A stretch of 59,731 nucleotides of DNA from JAHEJX01 sp041605955 (GTDB lineage: Bacteria; Actinomycetota; Acidimicrobiia; Spongiisociales; UBA5794): assembly GCA_041605955.1 (NCBI GenBank), contig JBFIXI010000016.1, forward strand, positions 1-59,731. The letters run 5' to 3'. Position numbers and translations under genes: made by a program. Below the pieces are notes generated by a model that did not search any database, was not told the origin of the DNA, and was given only the letters and a program-made list of their open reading frames with translations. Shown here piece by piece: positions 24,761-33,708 of this stretch; the stretch's first letter is position 1; each line of letters starts with the position of its first letter.

Positions 24761-26972
24761 GCTCCGCCAATACACGGCTCGGCGTGAGGGGGAACTCGTC
24801 GAACCAGACTCCAGTGGCATCGTGCAGCGCCGCGATCACAGCGGGGGTGTAGGGGATGAAGGGCATCTCGGCCATGCCGCGCACCCCGAAAGGCCCTCGG
24901 GGATCGGGGTATTCGAGGATCTCGGACTCCACCTGATCGGGGATGTCGAGGATCCCGGGAATGAGGTAGCCGCTGAGACGGGGATTGCGGACGTGGCCGC
25001 CGTCAACGTGGAGCTCTTCACTGATCGCGTAGCCGTGGGCCTGGACGACCGCGCCCTCGACCTGGCCTTCGATCAGGGTGGGGTTGACCGCCTTGCCGAC
25101 ATCGGTGGCACACACAACTCTGCCTACGTGGAGGTGGCCGGTGTCCAGATCAACGGCGGCGTCGACCGCCTCGGCCACGTAGCCGTAGGCGAAGTTGGGC
25201 TGGCCGGCGCCGGTGGCATCGTCCAGCATCTCAGTGGCCGGGGGGATGAACCGAAACTCGCCGACCGCCGGGCGCTCGCCCTCGATCCATGCCTTCTCGG
25301 CCTCCTCGGCCGCCCCGAGGATGGCGTTACCGGCCATCCAAGTCGTTCGGGAAGCCGACGCCGAGCCCGAGTCGCCGCTGGTCGCCGTGTCCGAGAAGAC
25401 CCCCTCGACTTGGTCCACCGCCACGCCGGTCGCCTCGGCGGCCATTTGGACGAGCGCCGTATGGGATCCCTGGCCGACATCGGCGCTGCCATGGGCGAGG
25501 ACAACCCGCTCCACTCGGTCGCCGCCGTGCAGCTCGATGCGGGCGTCGCATCGCTCGGGGAAGCCGAACGAGAAGCCGATGTTCTTGTAGCCGCACGCAA
25601 AACCCCGCCCGGCCCTTATCCGGCCGCCGGATGCGGGAAGCGACTCGAATGCTTTGAACTCCGCGGCAGGCGGTGGCGTGCCCCACTGCGATCGATCGCG
25701 ACACGCCGCAATCACTTCGGGGAGGCTGACCCCGGCCGGCATCTCGACCTGGGTGATGCCCATGTCGCCTTCCCGCAAGCCGTTGAGCAGACGCAGCTCG
25801 ACGGGATCCATCCGGAGGGCGGCCGCCAGCTTGTTCATCTGCGACTCGGCAACGAAAGCCCCCTGCGGTGCGCCGAATCCGCGAAACGCCCCGCCCGGCA
25901 CGGTGTTGGTGTACACCGCGTGACTGTCGATGTGGGCGTTGGGAATGTCGTAAGGCCCGGCGACCGTGAGATGCATGTTGCCGAGCACCTTGTTCGAGGT
26001 GTAGTTGTACGCACCGGCATCGAGATATCCCACGGTCTCGACCGCCGTGATCCGGCCGTCGCGGGTGGTGCCCCATTTGGCGTGGATTCGGCCCCGATGC
26101 CGTTTGTGGTGGCCGACGACACTCTCTTCTCGTGACCAAGTGGTGCGGATCGGCCGGGTCTCGCCGCGTTGGCTCAGGCGCCACGCGGCGAGCGCGAGGA
26201 TGATCTGGAGCGACATGTCCTCACGTCCGCCGAATGCGCCGCCGATGGCCGGGTAAACGATCCGCACCTGGTCGGGCGGCAGGTCGAGCGCGTGGGCGAT
26301 CTGGGCCTGGTCCTCGTACGTCCATTGGCCGGCGACCTTGACGGTGACCCGCCCGGCGGGGTCGACGAAGGCAACCCCGGCTTCCGGCTGCAGATAGGCG
26401 TGCTCCTGGTGGGGGACCGTGTAGGTCCCCTCGACCACGACCTCGGCCGCCTCCCACCCCGCCCGCATGTCACCCTTGCGGACTCGATATGTGTAGTAAG
26501 TGTTGGAGTTCCCCTTTTCCGGGTGGACCAGTGTGTCGTCGCGTAGGGCGACGTCGATGTCGGTGACGATTGGCAACGGCTCCCACTGGACGTCGATGGC
26601 GGCGGCACCCCGGGCCGCCGCCATGGGGCTGTCGGCTACCACGAACGCGAAATGGTCCGCTTCCCACCGGCTGATCGCAGCGTCGACATCGGACCGTCCG
26701 GTGTCGTTGATGCCGAGGAGCACCGGCTGGTCGAACATGGTCAATCCGTACTCGTTGACGGGGACATCTCTGGCCGTGAACACCGCCACTACCCCGGGGA
26801 CGGATTCGGCGCGGGCTGTGTCGATGGCCACCATGCGGGCATGTGGCTGGCCCGAGAAGACCACCCGGCCATGCAGCGCACCGTCTGCCGGTACATCGGC
26901 GGGATAATCGGTCTCGCCGGTCACCTTGCCAAGAGCGTCGATGCGAGCCTGCGCAGTGCCGAGGTTCGTCAC
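24738..26972 (-). CDS. molybdenum hydroxylase large subunit (xanthine dehydrogenase family)
   Basis: This 744-residue molybdopterin subunit belongs to the xanthine oxidase / CO dehydrogenase family. Domain order is the N-terminal hammerhead (about 1-120) followed by the two cofactor domains. Cofactor contacts are seen in GGAFGGRED, GGAFRGFGAPQGAF, GSADVGQGSH and the C-terminal RGMAEMPF, whose Glu is the catalytic base. It should hydroxylate a purine or other N-heterocycle. The GTG at 26972 overlaps the stop of the FAD/Fe-S gene (GTGA). With that gene and the deaminase it forms a three-gene operon, so xanthine or hypoxanthine is a reasonable substrate. Other heterocycles or aldehydes remain possible. 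Confidence 0.88.
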   Translation of the reverse strand: MTNLGTAQARIDALGKVTGETDYPADVPADGALHGRVVFSGQPHARMVAIDTARAESVPGVVAVFTARDVPVNEYGLTMFDQPVLLGINDTGRSDVDAAISRWEADHFAFVVADSPMAAARGAAAIDVQWEPLPIVTDIDVALRDDTLVHPEKGNSNTYYTYRVRKGDMRAGWEAAEVVVEGTYTVPHQEHAYLQPEAGVAFVDPAGRVTVKVAGQWTYEDQAQIAHALDLPPDQVRIVYPAIGGAFGGREDMSLQIILALAAWRLSQRGETRPIRTTWSREESVVGHHKRHRGRIHAKWGTTRDGRITAVETVGYLDAGAYNYTSNKVLGNMHLTVAGPYDIPNAHIDSHAVYTNTVPGGAFRGFGAPQGAFVAESQMNKLAAALRMDPVELRLLNGLREGDMGITQVEMPAGVSLPEVIAACRDRSQWGTPPPAAEFKAFESLPASGGRIRAGRGFACGYKNIGFSFGFPERCDARIELHGGDRVERVVLAHGSADVGQGSHTALVQMAAEATGVAVDQVEGVFSDTATSGDSGSASASRTTWMAGNAILGAAEEAEKAWIEGERPAVGEFRFIPPATEMLDDATGAGQPNFAYGYVAEAVDAAVDLDTGHLHVGRVVCATDVGKAVNPTLIEGQVEGAVVQAHGYAISEELHVDGGHVRNPRLSGYLIPGILDIPDQVESEILEYPDPRGPFGVRGMAEMPFIPYTPAVIAALHDATGVWFDEFPLTPSRVLAELKAAGIR

Positions 26973-28405
26973 GGTTCTGCTCCCGCCGCGTCGAGCACGG
27001 CATCGATGATCTTGTAATAGCCGGTGCAGCGACACAGGTTTCCGGAAAGGGCTCGGGTCACATCGTCGCGACTGGGCTCGGCTGACTCGGCCAAGAGACT
27101 GGCGGCCGCCATGAGGAATCCGGGGATGCAGAATCCGCACTGGACCGCACCGTGGGTGATGAACTCGCGTTGGACGGGGTGCAGCTCGTCGGGCGACTGC
27201 GCCAGACCCTCGATGGTCACCACCTTGGCTCCGGCGGCGGCGGGAGCAGCTACCAGGCAGGACATCACCGCCGCCCGGTCGAGCCACACCGTGCACGCGC
27301 CGCACTCGCCCTCGGCGCAGCCCTCCTTGGTTCCGGTCAGGCCTTGTTCCCGCAGCCACTCGAGCAGCGTCTGGTCGGGGCGGCTCGTGCCCGAAAGCGT
27401 TGCCCCGTTGACCCCCATCGCGATCGTGTCGTCGTCGACCAGCGTGTCGACGGCGCCGCCCCCGCGCAGCATTCCCTGGTCGGGGCCGAGCAGCACCGGT
27501 CGCTGTGGCCACTGCGATCGCTCTTCGCCTGCAGCCAGTGCGCCCAGTCCGCGCGCGACGACCACGGAGACGCTCTCCGACCGATAGGCAGCCGTGGCCC
27601 GGATGTCGTCGATTGGCGTCACGGCCGCAGCGGCGGCTGCAGCGGCCACCGTGATGGCTTCTTGGCTCAATGGTCTACCGATGAGGGCTTCCTCCGCCGC
27701 CGGCGCCGCCACGATCGTCGGCGCCACGCTGCCCAGGGCGATGCTCGCCTTGGTCACGTCGTTGCCGCTGCGGTGGAGGACGATTGCACAGTGCACTACC
27801 GAGATCGCCTGAGCGCGCCGTAGTCCCAGCTTGACGAAGATGCCGGCGGCGTCTGGGCCAAGTGCGGGCAGGGTGATCCCAGTCACCAGCTCGTGGCTCT
27901 CCATCACCGTCTGCCGGACTCCCGTATAGAACTGGCGCAGCGGAACGGAGCGGCTGCCGTCCATCGACGACAGCTCCACGGCCGCATCCAGAGCCCACAG
28001 CGCGCTGATGGTGTCGTTTGCCGGGCTGGCAGTAACCACGTTGCCGACGATGGTCGAGCGATTGCGCAACTGCGGGGAGCCGACCTCCCAGCAGGCTTGC
28101 GCCAGCGGCAGCGCTTGGGAGACGATCGTGTCCGACGCCACCGCCTGATTGTGCGTCACCAAAGGCCCCAGCGCGATCACTCCGTCGCTTGCGGTGATCG
28201 TGTTGAGCCCGCCAATGCCGGTGATGTCGACGAGGATGTCGCAGTCGGTCCGTATGCGGCGCTGCATCTCGAGCAGCAGGTCGGTGCCGCCGGCGAGGAC
28301 CCGGGCCCGGGGGCCGTACTCGGCCAGCAGCTCGAGGGCCTCGGCGACGTCGGTCGGTCGCTCGTAGCGCTCTGCCCGGTGGGGAAGCTGCTGCACCTCG
28401 TGCAT
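26969..28405 (-). CDS. fused FAD and 2Fe-2S subunit of molybdenum hydroxylase
   Basis: This 478-residue electron-transfer subunit has an N-terminal FAD domain of the CO dehydrogenase-M type (about 1-290: ARVLAGGTDLLLEMQ, RNRSTIVGNVVTASPANDT). A C-terminal 2Fe-2S domain follows (about 310-478), with CAEGECGACTV for the plant-type cluster and CGFCIPG plus CRCTG for the second. Characterised prokaryotic XdhA fusions have the reverse order, Fe-S first. The ATG overlaps the deaminase stop (TGATG). It passes electrons from the Mo site of the downstream subunit to FAD and then NAD or another acceptor. Confidence 0.88.
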   Translation of the reverse strand: MHEVQQLPHRAERYERPTDVAEALELLAEYGPRARVLAGGTDLLLEMQRRIRTDCDILVDITGIGGLNTITASDGVIALGPLVTHNQAVASDTIVSQALPLAQACWEVGSPQLRNRSTIVGNVVTASPANDTISALWALDAAVELSSMDGSRSVPLRQFYTGVRQTVMESHELVTGITLPALGPDAAGIFVKLGLRRAQAISVVHCAIVLHRSGNDVTKASIALGSVAPTIVAAPAAEEALIGRPLSQEAITVAAAAAAAAVTPIDDIRATAAYRSESVSVVVARGLGALAAGEERSQWPQRPVLLGPDQGMLRGGGAVDTLVDDDTIAMGVNGATLSGTSRPDQTLLEWLREQGLTGTKEGCAEGECGACTVWLDRAAVMSCLVAAPAAAGAKVVTIEGLAQSPDELHPVQREFITHGAVQCGFCIPGFLMAAASLLAESAEPSRDDVTRALSGNLCRCTGYYKIIDAVLDAAGAEP

Positions 28406-29001
28406 CAGTCCCCCCGCTTCGTGTGGAGCGCCGCCCGGCCGTTGTAGATGAGGCCGCCTGACTTGGCGTAATCGACCAGGACGCGGGCCGCATCGGCGCG
28501 CATCACGTCTTGGGTGACGTCGATGCCGACTGCCTCGAGGTCGGCAACCCAATTGGCAGGCTTGGGGCCCTCGTCGAAGCCGACGGCGCGGGCGTCCTCA
28601 TCGCGCGCTCCGCACAGCAGCGACGTGACTCCCGACCAGCCGACCGCGCCGAGGCACATGGTGCACGGCTCGGTAGTGGCGACGAGCTGCGTCCGGCCGG
28701 CGGCTGCCAGGTCGTAGTTGCCGATGGCGGACCCGGCCAGGGCGATGGCGACCATCTCGGCATGCGCGATCGCCATCGACGCCGCCACGACGAGGTTCAC
28801 TCCGGCGGCGATCAGCCGGCCGGAGGCCGATTCGAATACGGCGGCACCGAAGGGCCCGCCGGAGCCTTCGGCAACGTTGCGCGCTGCCAGATCGATGGCG
28901 AAGGCCATGCGCTCCCGAGGTGTCGGCACGACCAGGCGGGGCGGCACAGCGTCGTGCCACCAGGATGGGAGCACCATCGAAGCGGACAGCGGATGTTCCA
29001 T
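28405..29001 (-). CDS. guanine/nucleoside deaminase-like protein
   Basis: This 198-residue cytidine-deaminase-fold enzyme has the zinc motif HAE (H80, E82) and PCTMC (C113, C116), in the guanine deaminase / TadA branch. GGPFGAAVFE and the C-terminal AKSGGLIYNGR-like tail fit small purine-base deaminases. It is the first gene of an operon with a molybdenum hydroxylase, so guanine to xanthine followed by xanthine hydroxylation is a consistent two-step route (inference). It is divergent from the purine-type ABC transporter genes. Confidence 0.82.
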   Translation of the reverse strand: MEHPLSASMVLPSWWHDAVPPRLVVPTPRERMAFAIDLAARNVAEGSGGPFGAAVFESASGRLIAAGVNLVVAASMAIAHAEMVAIALAGSAIGNYDLAAAGRTQLVATTEPCTMCLGAVGWSGVTSLLCGARDEDARAVGFDEGPKPANWVADLEAVGIDVTQDVMRADAARVLVDYAKSGGLIYNGRAALHTKRGD

Positions 29002-29174
29002 CGGTTCTGCGACCCCCAGCGCGCGGCACCCTGCGATCGTTCGCCGGCTTGAACCGTAGTGCCGCGACCGCCATTATCGCCAGGACTCGCACGGCGCGCA
29101 GAGCGGCCATGTCGCAAGCGCGTCAGCTGCTTAGCATGAGTCGCGATTGGGCTTACTGAGGAGGATTCGGTCAC

Positions 29175-30515
29175 ATGAAATCGAAGAAGCGCTGGCTATC
29201 GACGCTGGCGTTGCTATTTGCATTCGCATTGGTTGCGTCGGCATGTGGCGACGACACCGATGACGGCACCACGTCGGCTGCCCCCGGTACCACTGCAGCG
29301 GGTGGTACGACGGCCGCCCCCAGCACCACGGCAGGTGGCGACACCACCGCGGCCCCGGGCACGACGGCCCCCACGGGCGGAGTGCCGTTGGAAGAGTTCA
29401 AGCTGGGAATCCTGCTGGTGGGGCCCGAATTCGATCAGGGCTACAGCCAGGCGCACTTCGAGGGCGCCGAATACGCCATCGCGCAGCTCGGCCTGCCGGA
29501 GGACGCGCTGATCAGTCTCGACTTCATCAACCCTGCCGACAACCCGGGCCTCACGCCGGAAAGCGTGGCGGCCGACATGATCTCGCAGGGCGCCGATCTG
29601 ATCATCTTCAACTCGGACGACATGCGTGACGGTGCTTTCGCCGCCGCCGAGCAGAACCCGGACGTGCCGATGATTTGGGTCTCGGGCGACAGCGCCTGGG
29701 CGGACGGCAAGGCTTACCGCGGCGATCTGACCAACCTGGGCAACGTCTGGGGCCAGATGATCTACGGCAAGATGATCTCGGGTTGCGCGGCCGCTCTCAC
29801 TACCCAAACGGGTCAGATTGGATACCTGGGGCCGTTGACGAACGACGAGACCCGTCGCCTAGTCAATTCGGCCTACCTAGGTGCCCGCTACTGCTACGAG
29901 AACTTCCGTGGCGAGGACCCGAACTCGCTCGAGTTCAACGTGACCTACATCGGCTTCTGGTTCGAGATTCCCGGCGTCACCCTCGACGCCACGCAGGTCG
30001 TCAACGACCTGATCGACGGCGGCGCCGACGTCGTGATGTCGGGCATCGACACCACGCAGGCACTGGTGCGCAGCGGCCAGCGGGCCGATGCCGGCGAGGC
30101 GTTGTGGGCAGTGCCGTACGACTTCATCGACGGTTGCCAGGAGGCGCCTGACATCTGCCTGGGTGTGCCCTACTTCAACTGGGGCCCGGCTTATCTCGAG
30201 ATCGCCCGCTCCGTGATCGACGGCACCTATGCGGCTCAGTGGCAGTGGATCCCGCCCGACTGGAGCGACATCAACAACCCGGACACCAGCATCATCGGCT
30301 TCCGTAAGGGTGACGGTCTCAGCGCCGACAACTCGGCGCTGCTCGACCAGTTCGCCGCCGGCCTCGGCGACGGGTCGATCAACCTCTACACCGGTCCGCT
30401 CAACTGGCAGGACGGCTCGCTGTTCCTCGCCGACGGCGAGACTGCCTCCGAATTCCAGATTTGGTACTCGGAGCAGTGTCTCGAGGGCGTGACCGGAGTT
30501 TGCGACGTGGAGTAG
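29175..30515 (+). CDS. BMP-family (PnrA-like) ABC substrate-binding lipoprotein
   Basis: This 446-residue lipoprotein has the lipobox SAC, a linker of Thr/Ala/Gly/Pro repeats (about 30-70), and a basic-membrane-protein domain. Such proteins bind purine nucleosides. Family parts include the LGILLVGPEFDQGYSQAHFEG start and GADVVMSGIDT. AGGAGG precedes the ATG. A strong hairpin after the stop separates it from the ATPase and permease genes, a common way to make more binding protein than membrane parts. Extra cysteines (SGCAAAL, GCQEAPDIC) suggest a disulfide. Confidence 0.85.
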   Translation: MKSKKRWLSTLALLFAFALVASACGDDTDDGTTSAAPGTTAAGGTTAAPSTTAGGDTTAAPGTTAPTGGVPLEEFKLGILLVGPEFDQGYSQAHFEGAEYAIAQLGLPEDALISLDFINPADNPGLTPESVAADMISQGADLIIFNSDDMRDGAFAAAEQNPDVPMIWVSGDSAWADGKAYRGDLTNLGNVWGQMIYGKMISGCAAALTTQTGQIGYLGPLTNDETRRLVNSAYLGARYCYENFRGEDPNSLEFNVTYIGFWFEIPGVTLDATQVVNDLIDGGADVVMSGIDTTQALVRSGQRADAGEALWAVPYDFIDGCQEAPDICLGVPYFNWGPAYLEIARSVIDGTYAAQWQWIPPDWSDINNPDTSIIGFRKGDGLSADNSALLDQFAAGLGDGSINLYTGPLNWQDGSLFLADGETASEFQIWYSEQCLEGVTGVCDVE

Positions 30516-30549
30516 ACCGCAGCCCAGATCGAACAGCTGAGTCGGTTGT

Positions 30550-30577
30550 GAGGAAGGGCGCGGCGGCGCCCTTCCTC
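30550..30577 (+). terminator. 12-bp hairpin after the BMP lipoprotein gene
   Basis: Positions 30550-30561 and 30566-30577 are perfect complements with a GGCG loop. The hairpin lies 35 nt after the stop and probably terminates or attenuates transcription into the downstream genes. Confidence 0.75.
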
Positions 30578-30671
30578 CTGTTCGCGGCGATGAGAGGGGT
30601 GGACGCCCCGATGCCGGAGATCGCCCGGTGGGGAATTCTTCTTCGCTTTCAATGGGAATCTGCCGACATAC

Positions 30672-31064
30672 ATGGCGGCAGATATCCGGCCGCCAGAGGA
30701 CATCGTGACAGTCGAACCAGACCCGCCCATCCTGTCGGTCGACGCCGCGATGCAGTTCGTCGGTGATCCTGATCTGTTCGTGGAGATCGCCGAGATGCTG
30801 CTCGAGGAGCTTCCCGAGCAGATGGCCTTGATTGATGAGCACGCCGGCAATCGGGATCTGGCAGAGCTCGCGAAGACCGCCCACCGACTCAAAGGGAACT
30901 TCGGGGTCGTCGCGGCAGGTCGGGCGCAAGCCGCTGCCAAGCGTCTCGAGCAGGTTGCCCGGGCGGGCGACGAAGCCGCCGCCGAGCCCGCCGTTGCCGC
31001 ATTGGTGGAGGCGGTCGCCCAGGTGGCTCCGCTGCTGGAGCAGCACGTCGCAGCCAAGGCCTAG
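30672..31064 (+). CDS. orphan HPt (histidine phosphotransfer) domain protein
   Basis: This 130-residue four-helix HPt protein has the phosphorylatable histidine H71 in AKTAHRLKGNFGVVAAGR, followed by the expected second pair of helices. HPt proteins relay phosphate between hybrid kinases and response regulators. No kinase or receiver gene is in the window. It lies between the binding-protein gene and the ATPase gene of the nucleoside transporter. A GTG at 30705 with AGAGGA upstream is an alternative start that trims 11 residues and leaves the domain intact. Confidence 0.8.
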   Translation: MAADIRPPEDIVTVEPDPPILSVDAAMQFVGDPDLFVEIAEMLLEELPEQMALIDEHAGNRDLAELAKTAHRLKGNFGVVAAGRAQAAAKRLEQVARAGDEAAAEPAVAALVEAVAQVAPLLEQHVAAKA

Positions 31065-31147
31065 GCGCAGTCTCCGGCGCGGCCCGGGACGGACCGTCTG
31101 GGGGAGAAGGCGCGAGCCCGTCTCGACACGCGACCCGTCGATTTCCC

Positions 31148-31153
31148 TAGCCT
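31148..31153 (+). promoter_or_regulatory. -10 box TAGCCT, leaderless ATPase gene
   Basis: TAGCCT ends 6 nt before the ATG at 31160, suggesting a separate promoter for the ATPase-permease part of the transporter. Confidence 0.45.
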
Positions 31154-31159
31154 GCGTCC

Positions 31160-32635
31160 ATGGGCTTGGAGCTGCGGGAGATCCACAAGCACTACGGGCC
31201 GGTGCGCGCCAATGACGGCGTTTCGCTGACCGTCGAGCAGGGGACCCTGCACGGATTGCTCGGCGAGAACGGCGCCGGCAAGTCGACGCTGATGAAGGTT
31301 CTGTCCGGCTTCCACTCCGCCGACTCGGGCGAGATCATGCTCGACGGCAAGCCCATCAAGCTTGCCTCGCCGGACGACGCCATCGCCGCCGGCATCGGCA
31401 TGCTCCATCAGGACCCGCTGGTCTTCCTGCCGTTCAGCACCATCGACAACTTCGTGTTGGGAAGCCCCGGGGGGCAGCGACTCGACCGCAAGCGAGCCGC
31501 CGTCGAATTCGACGAGCTGTGCGAGCGCTACGGATTCAACCTCGACGCCTCGACCCCGGCGCGGCTGCTGACGGTCGGGGAGCGCCAACAGCTCGAGATC
31601 GTGCGCCTGCTCTGGCTCGGGGCCAAAGTGCTCATCCTCGACGAGCCGACCACCGGTATCTCCGCAGATCAACGGTCCAAGCTCTTTACCACTCTCAAGG
31701 CGCTGGCCAAAGAGGGAATGAGCGTGATCTTCGTGTCCCACAAGCTGGAGGAGGTCGCCGACCTGTGCGAGCGGGTCACGGTGATGACTCGCGGCAAGGT
31801 CGTGGGGGAGGTGGAGATGCCGGTACCCCCGGAACGACTCGTCCGGATGATGTTCGGCCAAGTGGTGGAGGCTCGCGCCAGGTCGGCCGTCGACTTGGGT
31901 CAACCGCAGCTCAGGCTCAGCGGGGTCCGCGCCGCCTCGGGTTTGCTCAGCGAAGACACCGTCTCCATCGATATCGGGGCAGGAGAGGTCATCGGACTCG
32001 CCGGTATGGAGGGCAGCGGCCAGGACACTTTCCTGCGAATGTGCTGCGGGATGCGGGCCCCCAAAGAAGGCACGGTCGAGGTCGCCGGTCACAACCTCAC
32101 CGGCAAACACTACCGGGACTTCCTCGCTGCCAAGATGAAGTACCTCCCGGCAGGGCGCCTCGAGGAAGGCCTCATCAAGGGGCTCACCATCACCGAGCAT
32201 TTCGTTCTGGCGGGCGGGGACAAGAGCTTCATCATCGACTGGACCGCGGCTCGCGACCGGGCGGTCAGACAAGTCGACCACTTCACCATCAAGGGCACCG
32301 AGGCGTCGACGGCGGAATCGCTGTCGGGGGGCAACCAGCAGCGGCTGCTGCTCGCCATGCTTCCGCCGCAGCTATCGGTGCTGCTCATGGAGCACCCCAC
32401 ACGGGGCCTCGATATCGAATCAGCCGATTGGGTATGGGAGCAGCTGCTGCAGCGGCGTGAAGAAGGCACCTCGATAGTGTTCGCCTCTGCCGACCTCGAC
32501 GAGCTGCTCCGCTACAGCGACCGCATCCTCGTGTTCTTCTCCGGACGTGTGATTGGTGAGCTGAAGACCGCGCAGACCACCGTCGATGAGGTCGGCCTGC
32601 TCATCGGCGGCCGCCGTAGGGAGGCATCGCCATGA
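31160..32635 (+). CDS. nucleoside-type ABC transporter ATPase (two ABC domains)
   Basis: This 491-residue tandem ABC protein is of the RbsA/NupO type. The first domain has Walker A GENGAGKST, signature LTVGERQQLE and Walker B VLILDEPTTG. The second has a degenerate Walker A GMEGSGQDT (Lys replaced by Gln), signature LSGGNQQR and LLMEHPTRGLD. One weak nucleotide site is normal in this family. It powers import with the two following permeases, with which it shares 4-nt overlaps. BMP-type partners point to purine nucleosides. Confidence 0.9.
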   Translation: MGLELREIHKHYGPVRANDGVSLTVEQGTLHGLLGENGAGKSTLMKVLSGFHSADSGEIMLDGKPIKLASPDDAIAAGIGMLHQDPLVFLPFSTIDNFVLGSPGGQRLDRKRAAVEFDELCERYGFNLDASTPARLLTVGERQQLEIVRLLWLGAKVLILDEPTTGISADQRSKLFTTLKALAKEGMSVIFVSHKLEEVADLCERVTVMTRGKVVGEVEMPVPPERLVRMMFGQVVEARARSAVDLGQPQLRLSGVRAASGLLSEDTVSIDIGAGEVIGLAGMEGSGQDTFLRMCCGMRAPKEGTVEVAGHNLTGKHYRDFLAAKMKYLPAGRLEEGLIKGLTITEHFVLAGGDKSFIIDWTAARDRAVRQVDHFTIKGTEASTAESLSGGNQQRLLLAMLPPQLSVLLMEHPTRGLDIESADWVWEQLLQRREEGTSIVFASADLDELLRYSDRILVFFSGRVIGELKTAQTTVDEVGLLIGGRRREASP

Positions 32636-33708
32636 GCTCCCGGCTGCAGAGCGTGCTGCTGCCGGTCACGATCGTTGTGGCGTCGACCGTGGCATTGCTG
32701 TTCGCGGTGGGCTCCAACCCATGGGATCCCATTCGACTCATCATCGAGGGGTCGATCGGGTGGCCTCCCTTCGAAGCAGGCACGGCAGCCAAGGTCGGCG
32801 ACACGGTGATGGTGTGGGTACCCATCGCTCTGGCCTCGGCCGGGCTCATCGTCACCTTCAGAGCCGGGATGTGGAACATCGGTATCGAGGGACAGATAAT
32901 CATGGGTGCGATCGCGGCTTCATGGGTGGCGCGGACCATCTCGGCACCGCGGCCGCTGCGTGTCTTTCTCACCATCGCCGCCGGTGCCGTCGGCGGGTTG
33001 TTGTGGGGTCTGTTGGTCGGGATCCTGCGTACGGTCGGAGGGGTCAACGAGATCTTCGGTGGTCTCGGGCTCGACTTCGTTGCCGTCTCGGTTGCTACCT
33101 ATCTGGTCATCGGCCCGTGGCGGCGCTCCGGCGTGGCCTCCACCAGCGGCACCGACGTTTTCGCCGACGCAGCACTCCTGCCGTCGCTCGAGGGAAGTCG
33201 GCTGTCGCCCCTGATGGTCGCCATCACGCTGGCGGCCATCTTCGGCGTGTGGCTCCTCTTTCGCGGCACGCTCTACGGCTTGAGGCTGAAAGCCGTTGGC
33301 GCCAACCGTCCCAGCGCCTTTCTCCTCGGTATCCCCACCAACCGCTTCCTGCTCGGTGCCTTCATGATCTGCGGTGCCCTCGCCGGAATCGCCGGCACAT
33401 CGCAGGCCACCGGTTTTCACTTCAAGCTGATTCCCGCCATCTCGGGCAACTACGGGTTTCTCGCCATCCTGGTGGTGCTGCTCGCCAGGTTCCGTGCCTT
33501 CTGGGTCATTCCGATCTCGTTCTTCTTCGCCATGATCGCCGTAGGCGCCTCTCAGCTCGACCTGCGGCTCGATCTCAGCTCGACGCTGGGAGGTGTGCTG
33601 CAGGGAACGTTGGTGCTGTCGGCGATGTTCGGTCTCGGCTGGGCGGCGTACCGGGCTCGCAAGCGGGCCGAAGGGACCGCCGTCGGCAGTGAGGAGGCCA
33701 CGGTGTGA
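32632..33708 (+). CDS. nucleoside-type ABC transporter permease 1
   Basis: This 358-residue polytopic permease of the BPD_transp_2 family (NupP-like) has the family signature FRAGMWNIGIEGQIIMGAIAA near residue 80 and LRLKAVGANRPSAFLLGIP near 220, the coupling-helix region. It begins inside the ATPase stop (ATGA) and ends inside the next permease start (GTGA). Forms the membrane channel with the next gene. Confidence 0.9.
   Translation: MSSRLQSVLLPVTIVVASTVALLFAVGSNPWDPIRLIIEGSIGWPPFEAGTAAKVGDTVMVWVPIALASAGLIVTFRAGMWNIGIEGQIIMGAIAASWVARTISAPRPLRVFLTIAAGAVGGLLWGLLVGILRTVGGVNEIFGGLGLDFVAVSVATYLVIGPWRRSGVASTSGTDVFADAALLPSLEGSRLSPLMVAITLAAIFGVWLLFRGTLYGLRLKAVGANRPSAFLLGIPTNRFLLGAFMICGALAGIAGTSQATGFHFKLIPAISGNYGFLAILVVLLARFRAFWVIPISFFFAMIAVGASQLDLRLDLSSTLGGVLQGTLVLSAMFGLGWAAYRARKRAEGTAVGSEEATV

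Noticed and set aside
27024..28447. Plus-strand frames opposite the FAD/Fe-S gene
   Set aside because: They are shadows of the minus-strand gene, whose cofactor motifs and overlaps are clear.
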